Source: Vibrio ishigakensis (GTDB taxonomy: Bacteria; Pseudomonadota; Gammaproteobacteria; Enterobacterales; Vibrionaceae). Taken from it: 64,000 nucleotides of DNA. Below are positions 9,234-18,088 of the stretch, in pieces. The notes below the pieces were generated by a model. The model made no database searches and was not told the DNA's origin. It was given only the letters and a program-made list of their open reading frames with translations. Position numbers and translations under genes: made by a program. The stretch is from assembly GCF_024347675.1 (NCBI RefSeq), contig NZ_AP024882.1, forward strand, positions 434,001 through 498,000, given 5' to 3'. Every line of letters starts with the position of its first letter. Position 1 is the first letter of the stretch.

Positions 9234-9614
9234 CTAATCAGATTGGATCTCCACCCACTGACTTCTCCACTCCTGAGCTTTCATCGGATCAGGCCAAAAC
9301 TCTCTTTGTTTTGAGATAAGTCCATCTTTGACTATATGAAAGGTAATAGCCGTGTCATCGAGTTTTCCATCGCTCACTGCTACCTCGGTGACCACGCTGT
9401 CACCCTCGGATACAACTGAACGCACCTCAAATTGCCACTTACCCTCAGCAGGGTAGCAAGAGTTTAGGGCGATAAATTTGTCTCTGCCTAGGATGAGCTC
9501 CTTGGATTGAGGCCAATAGCACTCAAAGTCTGGGTTCAGCCATTCACTCGCTTTAGCAAAATCATTACTCTGCATAGCCTGCCAATAAGCCAATACAACT
9601 TCTTTTGGGCTCAT
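9234..9614 (-). CDS. SnoaL/NTF2-like protein
   Basis: I place the start at the ATG at 9614, preceded by a near-ideal GGGAGGA ribosome site; the upstream extension of the frame to 9692 is not supported. The 126-residue protein (SPKEVVLAYWQAMQSNDFAKA...) follows the NTF2/SnoaL alpha-beta cone pattern: an N-terminal helix pair, WLNPDFECYWP, then beta strands with TAITFHIVKDGLIS and a terminal WRSQWVEI. Members range from small hydrolases and isomerases to ligand-binding proteins, so no reaction is assigned. It is convergent with the DJ-1/PfpI gene. Confidence 0.75.
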   Translation of the reverse strand: MSPKEVVLAYWQAMQSNDFAKASEWLNPDFECYWPQSKELILGRDKFIALNSCYPAEGKWQFEVRSVVSEGDSVVTEVAVSDGKLDDTAITFHIVKDGLISKQREFWPDPMKAQEWRSQWVEIQSD

Positions 9615-9849
9615 ACTATTCCTCCCTGAAAATGAGCAAACCCTTGTTATCAGCAGATAATCTAAACCTAATTCCCGCGAAATCAAAGACATAACACCCC
9701 TGTTAGATGACTGGTTTATGACAATTTATGCACGAATATGAATATTCAATGAATTACATATTCGGTTAATCAATGTGAAATCTTCAATTTTTATCCTCTT
9801 ATTTATCTGGTCTATATCAGATTTATTTACATGGATTTTTGGAGATAAA

Positions 9850-12327
9850 ATGAAACCCCTTAATTTAAAGGCGATAGCGGTTAGCGTTACGCTAGCTTTA
9901 GCCATGACAGGCTGTAACTCGAGCTCGAGCAACAACTCTCAAGATGGCTCAGGTATTCCGTTTGACCCAAGTGATTACGTGCATATCAACGACCCGTATT
10001 TGATGTCGGCTCAGGACGACAGCATAGTGGTTAGCTGGCGTACCGATGCTGGTAGCGAATCAAAAGTGCTATTTGGCCCTAAACCTGGTCTATACACCAA
10101 TGAAGCCTATGGCGATTCACAGCGTCTTGGCTACCAATATCACTACCACACAACCACTATCGAAGGCCTAACTCCAGGCACGACCTACTACTATCGCGTT
10201 ATTACGGATAACACAACTTCAGAAGAATTTAGCTTTGTAGCAGCGCCAAGCGAAGCCAAGGAAGGTAACCTACGTTTCCTTGTCATTGGTGACCACCAGT
10301 ACGCTGAAGATGACCGTATCGACCGCCTAGTGAAAGGTGCTCGCTACGTGTTGGAAACTGAGTATCCAGAAGAAGGGGTTCATGCTGCCTCTTTGGTACT
10401 GAACAACGGTGATCAAGTCGACAGAAGTACCCTACAGGACTACCAAGATACCCACTTTGGCAAGATGAAATACCTGTCCGGTGAACTGCCTTTCTATACT
10501 GCTCTTGGCAACCACGAATATTATCAAGATCCTACTGCTTCACTTTATTTTGCGCACTTTAAGTACGATCATCTAGATTACCAAGGCATTCAGCCTCTTC
10601 CTGACCATGTCGAGGAGTATTACGCATTCAAGAAAGGGCGCGTGCTGTTCGTAATGCTTAACACCGAAGTGAAGCTGAACAATATGACTGGTGATGAAAT
10701 GGTTCGTCAGGGTCAATGGGTGAAAGAGCTAGTTGAAACGGCAGACCAAGATGACTCTATCGATTGGATCTTTGCTGTAGGGCACCACCCACTTCGCTCC
10801 GAGCTTGGCCAAGGTGATGAAGAAGAGCTGGTAGAACGCGTATACACCGCAGAGCTGAACAAGTCTGAGAAATTCGCTATGTATATCGGTGCCCATACCC
10901 ACAACTATGCGCGCGGTACCTTCCGTGACCACAGTGGTTATCACATAATCAGTGGTGGTGCATCGTTTGACGAATACTGGACCAAACGTTCCAACACACC
11001 ATGGGACTACGATTCTCTCGTTTCTCACGGTTCAGTAAATGACTACCCTGACGTGTCTCGAACCCAGCAACTGCATAACTTCCAGTTGGTTGATATTGAC
11101 CTAGAAACAGACGAAGTAGTTATCCAGACCTGGTCTACAGGCAATGTAGTAAACCCTCTACCTAAGCCAATTCTGATGGATGAGTTCCGCCTGAATAAGA
11201 GTGGCATCCTACCAGACAAACCATCTGTAGCCGTTTCGACTACCCAGCTTGATATGGAGTATGACACCCTAGAGCTGTCTCTATCTGATTACTACAGCAG
11301 TTCAGGTGCTGAGATGTTCAGTACTGAGTTTGTTATCGGTAAACCAAACCCATACACCAACAAGTGTGAAATCAATACCGCCGAGCTAAACGTGAAGCGC
11401 GATATTGAGAACATCTTCGGCGCAGAAAGTGATGCTGACCTAGAAGGTATCGACCGAAACAAAGACCAGGACATCTCCAAGCTTTATATTGGTACAGACC
11501 ACGACTTCTATGTTGATTATGAACTGCCTGACGGCAACTACTGTGCAATCGGTCGTTACCGTGATGAACTGCAGCGCTGGTCGGCTTGGTCAGAGCCTAC
11601 ATCATTCGACGTTTACAACAGTGATGTTGAACCTAAGCACTTCGAGGCGACTATCGCACTTCCTTTGAAAGAAGACCTAGAGCCATCTTTCGCTAGAGAC
11701 CTGCTGACTTACTTTGTTGAGGGTGACTATGAGTTCGTTCAAGACCCTGAGCGTGGCTCAGTGTTACACACCGGCTACAACCAAGAAACCAAGATCTCAT
11801 ACGTACCTCTTGCCCCTGATCTGGACACGCCAAACAAGTGGCTAGGTGATGATCAAATCACCTTCTCTGTATGGCTAAAACCAGACTCTATCGGTGATTG
11901 GGGCTGCTACATGGGTAACGGCCTAAGAACTAAGAGCGGTTTCTGCTTGGGTTCTCGCCAGCGCACCATGTGGGCTACCGGCATCGCAGCAGAGCGCGCT
12001 GAATCAGGCGACCATGAGGGTTTCACCTATCTTCGTGCTACCGAATATGCCGCTGATACAAACGTTTGGTCTCACCTAATCACCACCTACGACAACCGTA
12101 TGGTTCGCCTATATCTGAACGGTGAGTTGATCGCTGAAGAAGAGAAAGGTGCCGCCTTGAAATGGGATGTTGGTAACAACGGAAACCAGTTCAACATTGC
12201 ATCTGGCTGGTCTGATAGCAGCAACAACAATGAGCGTTACTTCCAAGGCTATATGTCTGATGCCATGGTTTGGGATCGCGCATTGAGCGAAGCTGAAATC
12301 AAAGCCATTCACAATCAACAAAAGTAA
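9850..12327 (+). CDS. Lipoprotein metallophosphoesterase with purple-acid-phosphatase and LamG-like domains
   Basis: The ATG at 9850 follows GGAG and opens a lipoprotein signal (LALAMTGC), so the 75 bases upstream in frame are leader. The mature protein of about 800 residues has an N-terminal fibronectin-like domain typical of purple acid phosphatases (IVVSWRTDAGSESKVLFG, then LTPGTTYYYRV). The calcineurin-like catalytic domain follows, with the blocks GDHQ, LNNGDQ, LGNHEYY, VGHHPLRS and GAHTHNY. Asp-rich linker sequence leads to a C-terminal concanavalin/LamG-like jelly-roll (ITFSVWLKPDS ... WSHLITTYDNRMVRLYLNGELIAEE ... GYMSDAMVWDRALSEAEI). It is probably a surface- or periplasm-anchored phosphatase or phosphodiesterase whose LamG domain binds a polymer. 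Confidence 0.85.
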   Translation: MKPLNLKAIAVSVTLALAMTGCNSSSSNNSQDGSGIPFDPSDYVHINDPYLMSAQDDSIVVSWRTDAGSESKVLFGPKPGLYTNEAYGDSQRLGYQYHYHTTTIEGLTPGTTYYYRVITDNTTSEEFSFVAAPSEAKEGNLRFLVIGDHQYAEDDRIDRLVKGARYVLETEYPEEGVHAASLVLNNGDQVDRSTLQDYQDTHFGKMKYLSGELPFYTALGNHEYYQDPTASLYFAHFKYDHLDYQGIQPLPDHVEEYYAFKKGRVLFVMLNTEVKLNNMTGDEMVRQGQWVKELVETADQDDSIDWIFAVGHHPLRSELGQGDEEELVERVYTAELNKSEKFAMYIGAHTHNYARGTFRDHSGYHIISGGASFDEYWTKRSNTPWDYDSLVSHGSVNDYPDVSRTQQLHNFQLVDIDLETDEVVIQTWSTGNVVNPLPKPILMDEFRLNKSGILPDKPSVAVSTTQLDMEYDTLELSLSDYYSSSGAEMFSTEFVIGKPNPYTNKCEINTAELNVKRDIENIFGAESDADLEGIDRNKDQDISKLYIGTDHDFYVDYELPDGNYCAIGRYRDELQRWSAWSEPTSFDVYNSDVEPKHFEATIALPLKEDLEPSFARDLLTYFVEGDYEFVQDPERGSVLHTGYNQETKISYVPLAPDLDTPNKWLGDDQITFSVWLKPDSIGDWGCYMGNGLRTKSGFCLGSRQRTMWATGIAAERAESGDHEGFTYLRATEYAADTNVWSHLITTYDNRMVRLYLNGELIAEEEKGAALKWDVGNNGNQFNIASGWSDSSNNNERYFQGYMSDAMVWDRALSEAEIKAIHNQQK

Positions 12328-12329
12328 AA

Positions 12330-12367
12330 AAGGAGATGGCTACTGCGCTGTGCAGTAGCCAATTTAC
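12330..12367 (+). promoter_or_regulatory. Hairpin between Shine-Dalgarno and start codon of hupE
   Basis: AAGGAG lies at 12330-12335, but the hupE ATG is at 12368, too far for normal initiation. Between them is a perfect 9-bp stem (GGCTACTGC/GCAGTAGCC, 12338-12346 with 12352-12360). If the hairpin forms, the remaining spacing is 9 nt, so the stem may bring the ribosome site into register. No T-run follows, so it is not a normal terminator. Confidence 0.45.
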
Positions 12368-12964
12368 ATGAAGATCTTAGCTGTTTTATTGATGCTGGCC
12401 TCAGCGCCTGCTTATGCCCATATCCGTATCATGGATGCAGGTTTCTTTGAGGGAATCCTGCACCCAGTAGTGGGTGTTGATCACTTGATGGCCATGCTTT
12501 CTGTCGGAATTGTGAGTGCCAGACTAGGTGGTAAGTACGTCTGGACTATTCCTGCTTGTTTTATGCTAGCTATGGTATGTGGTGCGGGCTTTGCACTGAA
12601 TGGCGTGCGTTTGATTCTGTCTGAGTTTGCTATTGCGCTATCGGTATTGGTGTTGGGTATTGCCATCTTCACCAGCTACAGACCTGCGATCATCATTGGC
12701 ATTATCGGTACTGGCTTCTTTGGTATTTTCCATGGCTATGCCCATGGTTCAGAACTACCTCGATTAGCTAACCCTGAGCTATTTGCATCCGGCTTTCTCG
12801 TTGGAACAGCCCTCATCCACCTAGCCGGTGTAATGCTTGGAAAACTGGCCGAGAGACGAGAGCAATTCACTCAGTATCTCAACTATGCAGGAGCAGCGTT
12901 TGCGGGTATTGGTGGATATCTGGTGACAGAGTATCTGCCTCTGCTGATGCTTACCTATCGATAA
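12368..12964 (+). CDS. HupE/UreJ-family membrane protein, putative nickel or cobalt permease
   Basis: The 198-residue protein has an N-terminal signal-like segment ending PAYAH and then about six membrane helices. The HupE/UreJ signature appears as HPVVGVDHLMAM at the start of the first core helix, and a second histidine motif is present in FHGYAHGSELP. Family members are thought to move Ni2+ or Co2+ for hydrogenase or urease, but no such enzyme lies in this window. The gene is 40 bp downstream of the phosphoesterase gene and probably cotranscribed with it. Confidence 0.85.
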   Translation: MKILAVLLMLASAPAYAHIRIMDAGFFEGILHPVVGVDHLMAMLSVGIVSARLGGKYVWTIPACFMLAMVCGAGFALNGVRLILSEFAIALSVLVLGIAIFTSYRPAIIIGIIGTGFFGIFHGYAHGSELPRLANPELFASGFLVGTALIHLAGVMLGKLAERREQFTQYLNYAGAAFAGIGGYLVTEYLPLLMLTYR

Positions 12965-13025
12965 CTTCGTAGCTAAAAGCAAGCAAATGTATTTAAGAGT
13001 TAGCCTTGCAAAAGGCTAGCCCTTG

Positions 13026-13364
13026 CTATGCTTTCTTCACGTACTTAGCCGTGATTAGCACTTCACCCCAGCCCTCAACCTTGCAATCTAGCTGATGGTC
13101 TTTGGCGACAGTCACACGCTTAATAACGGCCTTTGCGCCAATCTTAACCACAGATGAACTCCCTTTAACTTTAAGGTCCTTGATAATAGTGACCTTGTCG
13201 CCCTGCTCTAGCTTGTTGCCGTTGATATCACGCACCGCATTCGCTTCAGCTTCGATGGCGTCTTGAGTCGGGTTCCACTCATAAGCACACTCAGGACAAA
13301 CTAGGTTGTCTTGGTCTTGATACACGTATTCTGAATTGCAATTCGGGCAAGGAGGAAGAGACAT
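13026..13364 (-). CDS. yjdM: YjdM (PhnA-type) zinc-ribbon protein
   Basis: The 112-residue protein starts with a zinc ribbon (PCPNCNSEYVYQDQDNLVCPECAYEW: four cysteines in two CxxC pairs) followed by a small SH3-like beta domain (DKVTIIKDLKVKG ... VLITAKYVKK). This matches E. coli YjdM, formerly PhnA, in length and domain order. Despite the old name there is no proof that it acts in phosphonate metabolism, and no phn genes are nearby. The gene is alone on the minus strand, convergent with hupE. Confidence 0.88.
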   Translation of the reverse strand: MSLPPCPNCNSEYVYQDQDNLVCPECAYEWNPTQDAIEAEANAVRDINGNKLEQGDKVTIIKDLKVKGSSSVVKIGAKAVIKRVTVAKDHQLDCKVEGWGEVLITAKYVKKA

Positions 13365-13457
13365 CTATAGGTTCCGTTATTCTATTAATTGACGCAATGG
13401 TACTGAGAGCACAGGCTGGATGCGAGGGATCTAGTGCAAATTTTATGAAAGAGATAT

Positions 13458-13916
13458 TTAGCTCAATGGCATCTGAGTGCCACTCTTTATCTCTTTCACC
13501 GAGATATTAGACTGTAGCCCACTCACCCCTTTGATGCGCCTTAAGCTACTAATGCGCTCAAAGAACTCATCCATGTCTTTTGCCACTAAGTGCACCATGT
13601 AATCAGCACCACCAGATATGCAATGACACATCACAATCCACTCGGTTTCTTTGGCAAACTCTTCAAAAGGTAGGGTCGACTCTTCTTCATGATTACCCAT
13701 GGTAATTAGAGTAAAGCTGGAGATCTGAATGCCGAGTTTCTTGCGATTGAGCAGTGCTCGATAGCCATCGATATAACCCGCCTCTTCAAGCCTTTTCCAA
13801 CGGCGCCAGCACGGTGTTTCGCTTAGATTCACCTTTTCAGCGAGCTTACTATTATTGATGCGCGCATCGTTTTGGATATGCCTCAAAATGGCTAGATCTA
13901 TGTCGTCGAGGGTCAT
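13458..13916 (-). CDS. Lrp/AsnC-family transcriptional regulator
   Basis: The 152-residue protein has the standard Lrp layout: an N-terminal winged helix (DDIDLAILRHIQNDARINNSKLAEKVNLSETPCWRRWKRLEEAGYIDGY) and a C-terminal RAM ligand-binding domain (SGGADYMVHLVAKDMDEFFERI). It is divergent from a LysE-type exporter gene, with about 140 bp between starts. That pairing is common for amino-acid-responsive export, so the exporter is its probable target. Confidence 0.9.
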   Translation of the reverse strand: MTLDDIDLAILRHIQNDARINNSKLAEKVNLSETPCWRRWKRLEEAGYIDGYRALLNRKKLGIQISSFTLITMGNHEEESTLPFEEFAKETEWIVMCHCISGGADYMVHLVAKDMDEFFERISSLRRIKGVSGLQSNISVKEIKSGTQMPLS

Positions 13917-14058
13917 GTTAGGGGATTCTTTCTAAATAAACATCAGTATAGAAATATTCTGCTCAACTGGAAGCAAATGGCAACTCAAAAAGCAAATTAA
14001 TTTCTGGATAAGTATTTAGACTTGTCTCCCTATCGCATATCAAACGGACCCTAAGTTA

Positions 14059-14658
14059 ATGAGCTTCGAGCTGGCCATCGCCTTCATTTTGTTTTCTATT
14101 TCAATATCCATCACACCAGGCGCCGGCAACATCGCCTTGCTAGGTATATCTAGTCGCCATGGTTTCAACGCAGGTATCCCATTTGTACTTGGAAATGCAC
14201 TGGGGATAATCGTTATTATGGTGGCTGCCAGTGCAGGATTAGTTAGCGTGTTAAGTCTCTACCCTGATCTTTACTTCGCAATGAAGTTAGCAGGTGTGGC
14301 CTACCTCCTATACATGGCTTGGGGTATAGCGACAGCCAAAATGGATGGGGACATAGAATCCAATCACTCTGGGGTTGTATCTGGAGTATTGATCCAGCTC
14401 CTGAACCCAAAAGGCTGGGTGGCATCACTGACCGTTTTTACTCAGTTTATTAACCCAGCCAATGATTATGTATCTCAAGTCGCCACCATCATCTCAGTCA
14501 TGGTGGGTATAGGTGTTTTGTGTATGCTGGTATGGGCTTATTTTGGCACCATGTTGCAAAAGCTGTTGCAGTCGCCAAAACAGATGAGAGTGATAAATGG
14601 CTGTCTAGGTGGAAGCTTAGCTATAGTGGCAGTAATGATGCTGGGACAAGCCGGATAA
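14059..14658 (+). CDS. LysE/RhtB-family amino acid exporter
   Basis: The 199-residue protein has about six hydrophobic segments and the RhtB signature near the N-terminus (ISITPGAGNIALLGISSRHGFNAG, an SxTPGPxN-type motif with Ala for the second Pro). Later LNPKGWVASLTVFTQF matches the NPK segment of the family. It should export an amino acid or homoserine lactone-like compound across the inner membrane. A CTAAGTTA stretch precedes the ATG without a strong ribosome site. The divergent Lrp gene suggests amino-acid induction. Confidence 0.87.
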   Translation: MSFELAIAFILFSISISITPGAGNIALLGISSRHGFNAGIPFVLGNALGIIVIMVAASAGLVSVLSLYPDLYFAMKLAGVAYLLYMAWGIATAKMDGDIESNHSGVVSGVLIQLLNPKGWVASLTVFTQFINPANDYVSQVATIISVMVGIGVLCMLVWAYFGTMLQKLLQSPKQMRVINGCLGGSLAIVAVMMLGQAG

Positions 14659-14664
14659 AGTATC

Positions 14665-14687
14665 GAGCATGGCGCTATACCATGCTC
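14665..14687. terminator. Hairpin between convergent lysE-type and PHP genes
   Basis: A perfect 8-bp stem (GAGCATGG/CCATGCTC) with a 7-nt loop lies between the two convergent stop codons. No good T-run follows on either strand, so terminator function is uncertain. Confidence 0.45.
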
Positions 14688-14696
14688 GGATAGGTA

Positions 14697-15443
14697 TTAG
14701 TAAAGCTCAGCAAACTCGGCGATTGGCGACTTGCCACGAAGTAGCAGAAAGTTTAGAAAGCGTGATGTTGAGGTGGTAAGGATCTTTTCTTCTTCAACAC
14801 CGTGATGCTTCAGAAGCTCTTTAGCTAGATCGAGTCGCGCGATCTCCTCACAGAAATGAGCATCAGATCCTGTGGTAAAGAAAACACCCAAACGCTTACC
14901 TACTTTCACTATCTCTGAACAGCGCACATCACTACCTTTTCGGCTCTTGCCAGTAAGAGAAGTGTTGTTCACCTCGATCGCCACATTGTGCTCTTTAGCA
15001 CAGCTCAGCACTGCCTCGATATCAAACTCATAGTTTGGATTACCAAGGTGACCCAGTACATCCACTCGTCCATTCTTAATCACATTAATCAGCGCACGAG
15101 TATGCACCTCAGGCGTCGATGGAGTGAATACTGGTTCATGAAAGCTAGCAATCACCCAATCTAGATGCTGATAGGACGATGGTGGTAAATCCAGTTCTCC
15201 CTCCGTATTCAAGGTATTCGCTTCCACTCCACGCAGTATGCCTACCCCATGTAAGAAACGAGGCAAGATACGCTGGTTATTGAAAAACCAGTAGTGCGGA
15301 GCACCCGGCATCTCTGGTGCATGGTCAGTTGAACAAAGAAGCTTGAGCCCTTTCTCTTTCGACGCCTGAGCATTCTCTATGATAGTGCTATATGCGTGCC
15401 CGCTGGCAAGGGTATGGGTATGGCTGTCGACAACTATCTGCAT
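14697..15443 (-). CDS. PHP-domain phosphatase, YcdX-like
   Basis: The 248-residue protein has the PHP metal-binding motifs in order: His8 and His10 (DSHTHT), [26 protein letters not shown] and GSDAHF near the C-terminus. Length and motifs match the YcdX group of trinuclear-zinc phosphatases. It is the last gene of the mannitol-type PTS operon, and its ribosome site AGGAGGGG overlaps the stop codon of the yggC homologue, so translation is probably coupled. In the E. coli cmt operon as I recall it, a fructose-1,6-bisphosphatase (YggF) supplies the phosphatase; here the PHP protein may take that role. Confidence 0.85.
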   Translation of the reverse strand: MQIVVDSHTHTLASGHAYSTIIENAQASKEKGLKLLCSTDHAPEMPGAPHYWFFNNQRILPRFLHGVGILRGVEANTLNTEGELDLPPSSYQHLDWVIASFHEPVFTPSTPEVHTRALINVIKNGRVDVLGHLGNPNYEFDIEAVLSCAKEHNVAIEVNNTSLTGKSRKGSDVRCSEIVKVGKRLGVFFTTGSDAHFCEEIARLDLAKELLKHHGVEEEKILTTSTSRFLNFLLLRGKSPIAEFAELY

Positions 15444-15451
15444 AGCCCCTC

Positions 15452-16186
15452 CTAGTTGATCTGCAGTGAACCATCTTGGTTCATATACAGGGTGAGATCC
15501 GCAGCTACCGAATGTTTCAGTACTTTCTCAACGTTCTTTGAATCTGAGTTGTTATAGAACTCCAGCGCATCCTCTGGGCTAGTGCCACCGCGTACCTTGC
15601 GGTCCACCAAGCGCTGCTTAAGAAAATCAGCTTCGGTATCGATAAAAATGGTGAAGTCTGCCAGCTCTTTAAGCCCCCTCCAGATTGGCTCATCTAGCAG
15701 TAACCAGTTGCCCTCGATAACCACCACATCTTTATCGACAGTAATCGCATCGTCTACTGGGTCATGCAGATTACGGTCATAATAAGGCCACTTAGGGTCT
15801 TTCACGCGCAGCTGTTTAAGCTTCTCGATAAGCTCGGTCAGATTAAAGGTCTCATAGGAGCCTTTAATACTGCGTAATGTGATCTGCTCGCCATCACGCT
15901 CGGTGTAATTTGAATCTAGAATTTCATTTGGATAGTGGAAGCCATCGAAAGGCAGAACCTGTACGGACTCTAAACCTTCATCTTGCTCAGACAGATGTTC
16001 CCAAAAAGCGGCTAAGGTGGATTTACCACTGCCTGGAGGCGCACATAGGAAGATAACCGTACGCTCATTAGTTTGCTGATGTATCTTGGTGAACTTTTCC
16101 ACCAGCGGCTTATGAATTTGGATGATGTCTTGGTCGGGAAAGGTTGCTTCTGATTCGAAGCCACTGACATTTAATGAGACTTTCAT
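15452..16186 (-). CDS. yggC: P-loop kinase-like protein, YggC homologue
   Basis: The 244-residue protein has a Walker A motif ([15 protein letters not shown], about residue 48) and features of the uridine kinase/pantothenate kinase-like P-loop group: LPFDGFHYP, an Arg-rich [13 protein letters not shown] segment and [14 protein letters not shown]. It matches E. coli YggC in size and operon position. The phosphoryl acceptor is unknown; a sugar or sugar derivative made by the linked dehydrogenase is an inference from context. AAGGC lies before the ATG, and only 8 bp separate it from the upstream gene. Confidence 0.82.
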   Translation of the reverse strand: MKVSLNVSGFESEATFPDQDIIQIHKPLVEKFTKIHQQTNERTVIFLCAPPGSGKSTLAAFWEHLSEQDEGLESVQVLPFDGFHYPNEILDSNYTERDGEQITLRSIKGSYETFNLTELIEKLKQLRVKDPKWPYYDRNLHDPVDDAITVDKDVVVIEGNWLLLDEPIWRGLKELADFTIFIDTEADFLKQRLVDRKVRGGTSPEDALEFYNNSDSKNVEKVLKHSVAADLTLYMNQDGSLQIN

Positions 16187-16194
16187 GCTTAGCC

Positions 16195-16761
16195 TTATCC
16201 TAAAATCTCTCTTTCAACCTTCTCCAGTAGACTCTCACAAGAGAGCTTAAGTACTGATTTAACAAGGCTTTCGTAGCGCTCTTTAGAGAAAGCATCGAAA
16301 GAGGAAAACTTAAGTTTGTTTATGGATTGGAGATAGAAATTGTCATCTTGCTTACCCAGCACCGACTGATTGGAGATAAAGTCATACACTAGGTCATCAT
16401 CAAAAAGGATCTTCTCCGTTTGCTGATTAGCAAAGTCGTGCATCTGCTCGAAGAGTCCGATATCTGCATAGGTCTCAAGAGAGATCTTACCCATTGCAAA
16501 CATCAGCTTGGAAACCACATCGGTCTCTACAAGCGGGCCGTCTTCTTTCAGTAGCGGCGTCACCGCATACTCCATCACCAAGGCATCTTGGATAAACACC
16601 TTAGGTAACAGTTCTTTAAGCTTTAAATTGATTAGCTTATTGGAAACCTGCAGGAAGCAAGTGGCGTTCTCGCATCTGTCTATGGCGTCCAATAATTCTT
16701 CTAACGACAAGATGTTTCTATTCTCCGTAGAAGGTGCAGCAATAGCTGCACCCAACTTCAC
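16195..16761 (-). CDS. yggD: MtlR-family regulator, YggD homologue
   Basis: The 188-residue protein resembles the MtlR/YggD repressors: a central YAVTPLLKEDGPLVETDVVSKLMFAMGKIS matches the family's YAVEPLL-GDGPL-LSVRLKLIYGLG core. These proteins repress mannitol operons, although they lack an obvious helix-turn-helix. The longest frame begins with GTG at 16761, two bases after the yggP stop codon, and no strong ribosome site is visible, so the start is uncertain and translation may be coupled to yggP. Its presence inside the PTS operon suggests autogenous control. Confidence 0.8.
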   Translation of the reverse strand: MKLGAAIAAPSTENRNILSLEELLDAIDRCENATCFLQVSNKLINLKLKELLPKVFIQDALVMEYAVTPLLKEDGPLVETDVVSKLMFAMGKISLETYADIGLFEQMHDFANQQTEKILFDDDLVYDFISNQSVLGKQDDNFYLQSINKLKFSSFDAFSKERYESLVKSVLKLSCESLLEKVEREILG

Positions 16762-16763
16762 TA

Positions 16764-18035
16764 TTAAATTGTCAGACTCACATCATAAAACTCAAGAAGA
16801 GCTTTTTCTGCTTGTTCGTTCCAAACGTAGTTATTCGCTTTCAAAATTGCGTCCAACTCGACAAAAAATGGGTCCACATCCGCTAGGGTATGGAACTCAT
16901 CGATTGGAGTCAGAGGCAAATTGATATGCGGATAGATAAGTTTCTTACCACCTGGGATATCAAGTTGATTCAAGATGGTATGAGGCGCTGCTTCTAGACC
17001 ACCTACGTGGGTTACCATGAAAGATGGGTTGATCTTTCCTGACTCAGAAAGCTCAATAGATTCAATCATATCGCCAGTAGAACCGCCAGATGTGCCCACA
17101 ATATGCGTTGCTTCATAGTGTACGTTGTAGAAGTTAAACGGCACCTTAAATTGCTTATCTGTAGGGCCAGCAAAGAAGTTCAAACAACCGTCATTACCAA
17201 GCAGGTCATCCGCTTGCTCAAGTACTTGGCTTACCGCTGCATACACCATTACATCATCAAAGCCTCTACCCTCGTTGAGCGCTTTGAGGTGCTCAACAGG
17301 ATTCTCAACCTTAGCCGTGTTCACGTAGAACAATTCGATACCGTTTTCTTTTGCCTTTGATACTGGGATCAGGCTCTCAGCGCGTGCAAGACGAGTTTCA
17401 TCGATATCTGTCACCACAATGCGGCTCGGTTTCACTGGACCGTTGATAGCGTAATCGATAGCACCGATACCCATAGGACCCGCGCAAGCCAGCAGTGCAA
17501 GCGAGCCACCTTCTTTGATACCCATCTCGTGCTCATACACATAAGGCGTTGTGTGGTAGCTAGCGTGGAAAGCGCCGATGATGCAAGACATAGGTTCAGC
17601 TAGAGATGCATTGGCATAGTAAGTGCTCTTATATGGCAGTACACAGCCTAGGTCGATAGCCACTTTCGGGATGATAGAGTAAGTTGCATTACCACCGAAG
17701 GTTTCGTAGCTATAGCCTGGTGAATAACCCGTTGGTAGGCCCATAGCAGGTTGCAGTACAAATGGTTCTCCAGATTTGTATTTATCACGTAAGTTAGCGC
17801 CAACTTCTACGATAACACCTGCGTATTCGTGACCCGTCATTACTGGCACTTCATCGATGTTCTCTGGAACACGCTTATGTTTACTGCCAAGTAGCGCCGC
17901 CTTGTAAGTCGATAGGCAGATGCTGTTTGAGATGTTTTTAACTAGTAGCTCGTCATCAGAAATTTGCGGAAGATCGAAGGTTCTTAAACGAACGTCTTTT
18001 TCACCACAGATTACGGCAGCAGTTGTTTGAAGCAT
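16764..18035 (-). CDS. yggP: Zinc-binding alcohol dehydrogenase-type protein, YggP homologue
   Basis: The 423-residue protein is a medium-chain dehydrogenase: an N-terminal GroES-like domain with TGHEYAGVIVEVG, then a Rossmann domain (LLACAGPMGIGAIDYAINGPVKPSRIVVTDIDETRLARAE). The length equals that of E. coli YggP, longer than ordinary sorbitol dehydrogenases. It would oxidise a polyol phosphate or related compound imported by the linked PTS, with NAD as the likely cofactor. GGAGAG precedes the ATG. An intercistronic hairpin separates it from cmtA. Confidence 0.85.
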   Translation of the reverse strand: MLQTTAAVICGEKDVRLRTFDLPQISDDELLVKNISNSICLSTYKAALLGSKHKRVPENIDEVPVMTGHEYAGVIVEVGANLRDKYKSGEPFVLQPAMGLPTGYSPGYSYETFGGNATYSIIPKVAIDLGCVLPYKSTYYANASLAEPMSCIIGAFHASYHTTPYVYEHEMGIKEGGSLALLACAGPMGIGAIDYAINGPVKPSRIVVTDIDETRLARAESLIPVSKAKENGIELFYVNTAKVENPVEHLKALNEGRGFDDVMVYAAVSQVLEQADDLLGNDGCLNFFAGPTDKQFKVPFNFYNVHYEATHIVGTSGGSTGDMIESIELSESGKINPSFMVTHVGGLEAAPHTILNQLDIPGGKKLIYPHINLPLTPIDEFHTLADVDPFFVELDAILKANNYVWNEQAEKALLEFYDVSLTI

Positions 18036-18054
18036 GGGAATTCTCTCCGAAATG

Positions 18055-18075
18055 TGGGGCCAAGCTCTGGCCCCA
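18055..18075 (-). other. Intercistronic hairpin between cmtA and yggP
   Basis: A perfect 8-bp GC-rich stem (TGGGGCCA/TGGCCCCA) with a 5-nt loop and no T-run lies between the PTS gene and yggP. Such structures often stabilise the upstream message or lower expression of the downstream part. Confidence 0.55.
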
Positions 18076-18088
18076 AATATTATGTTTA

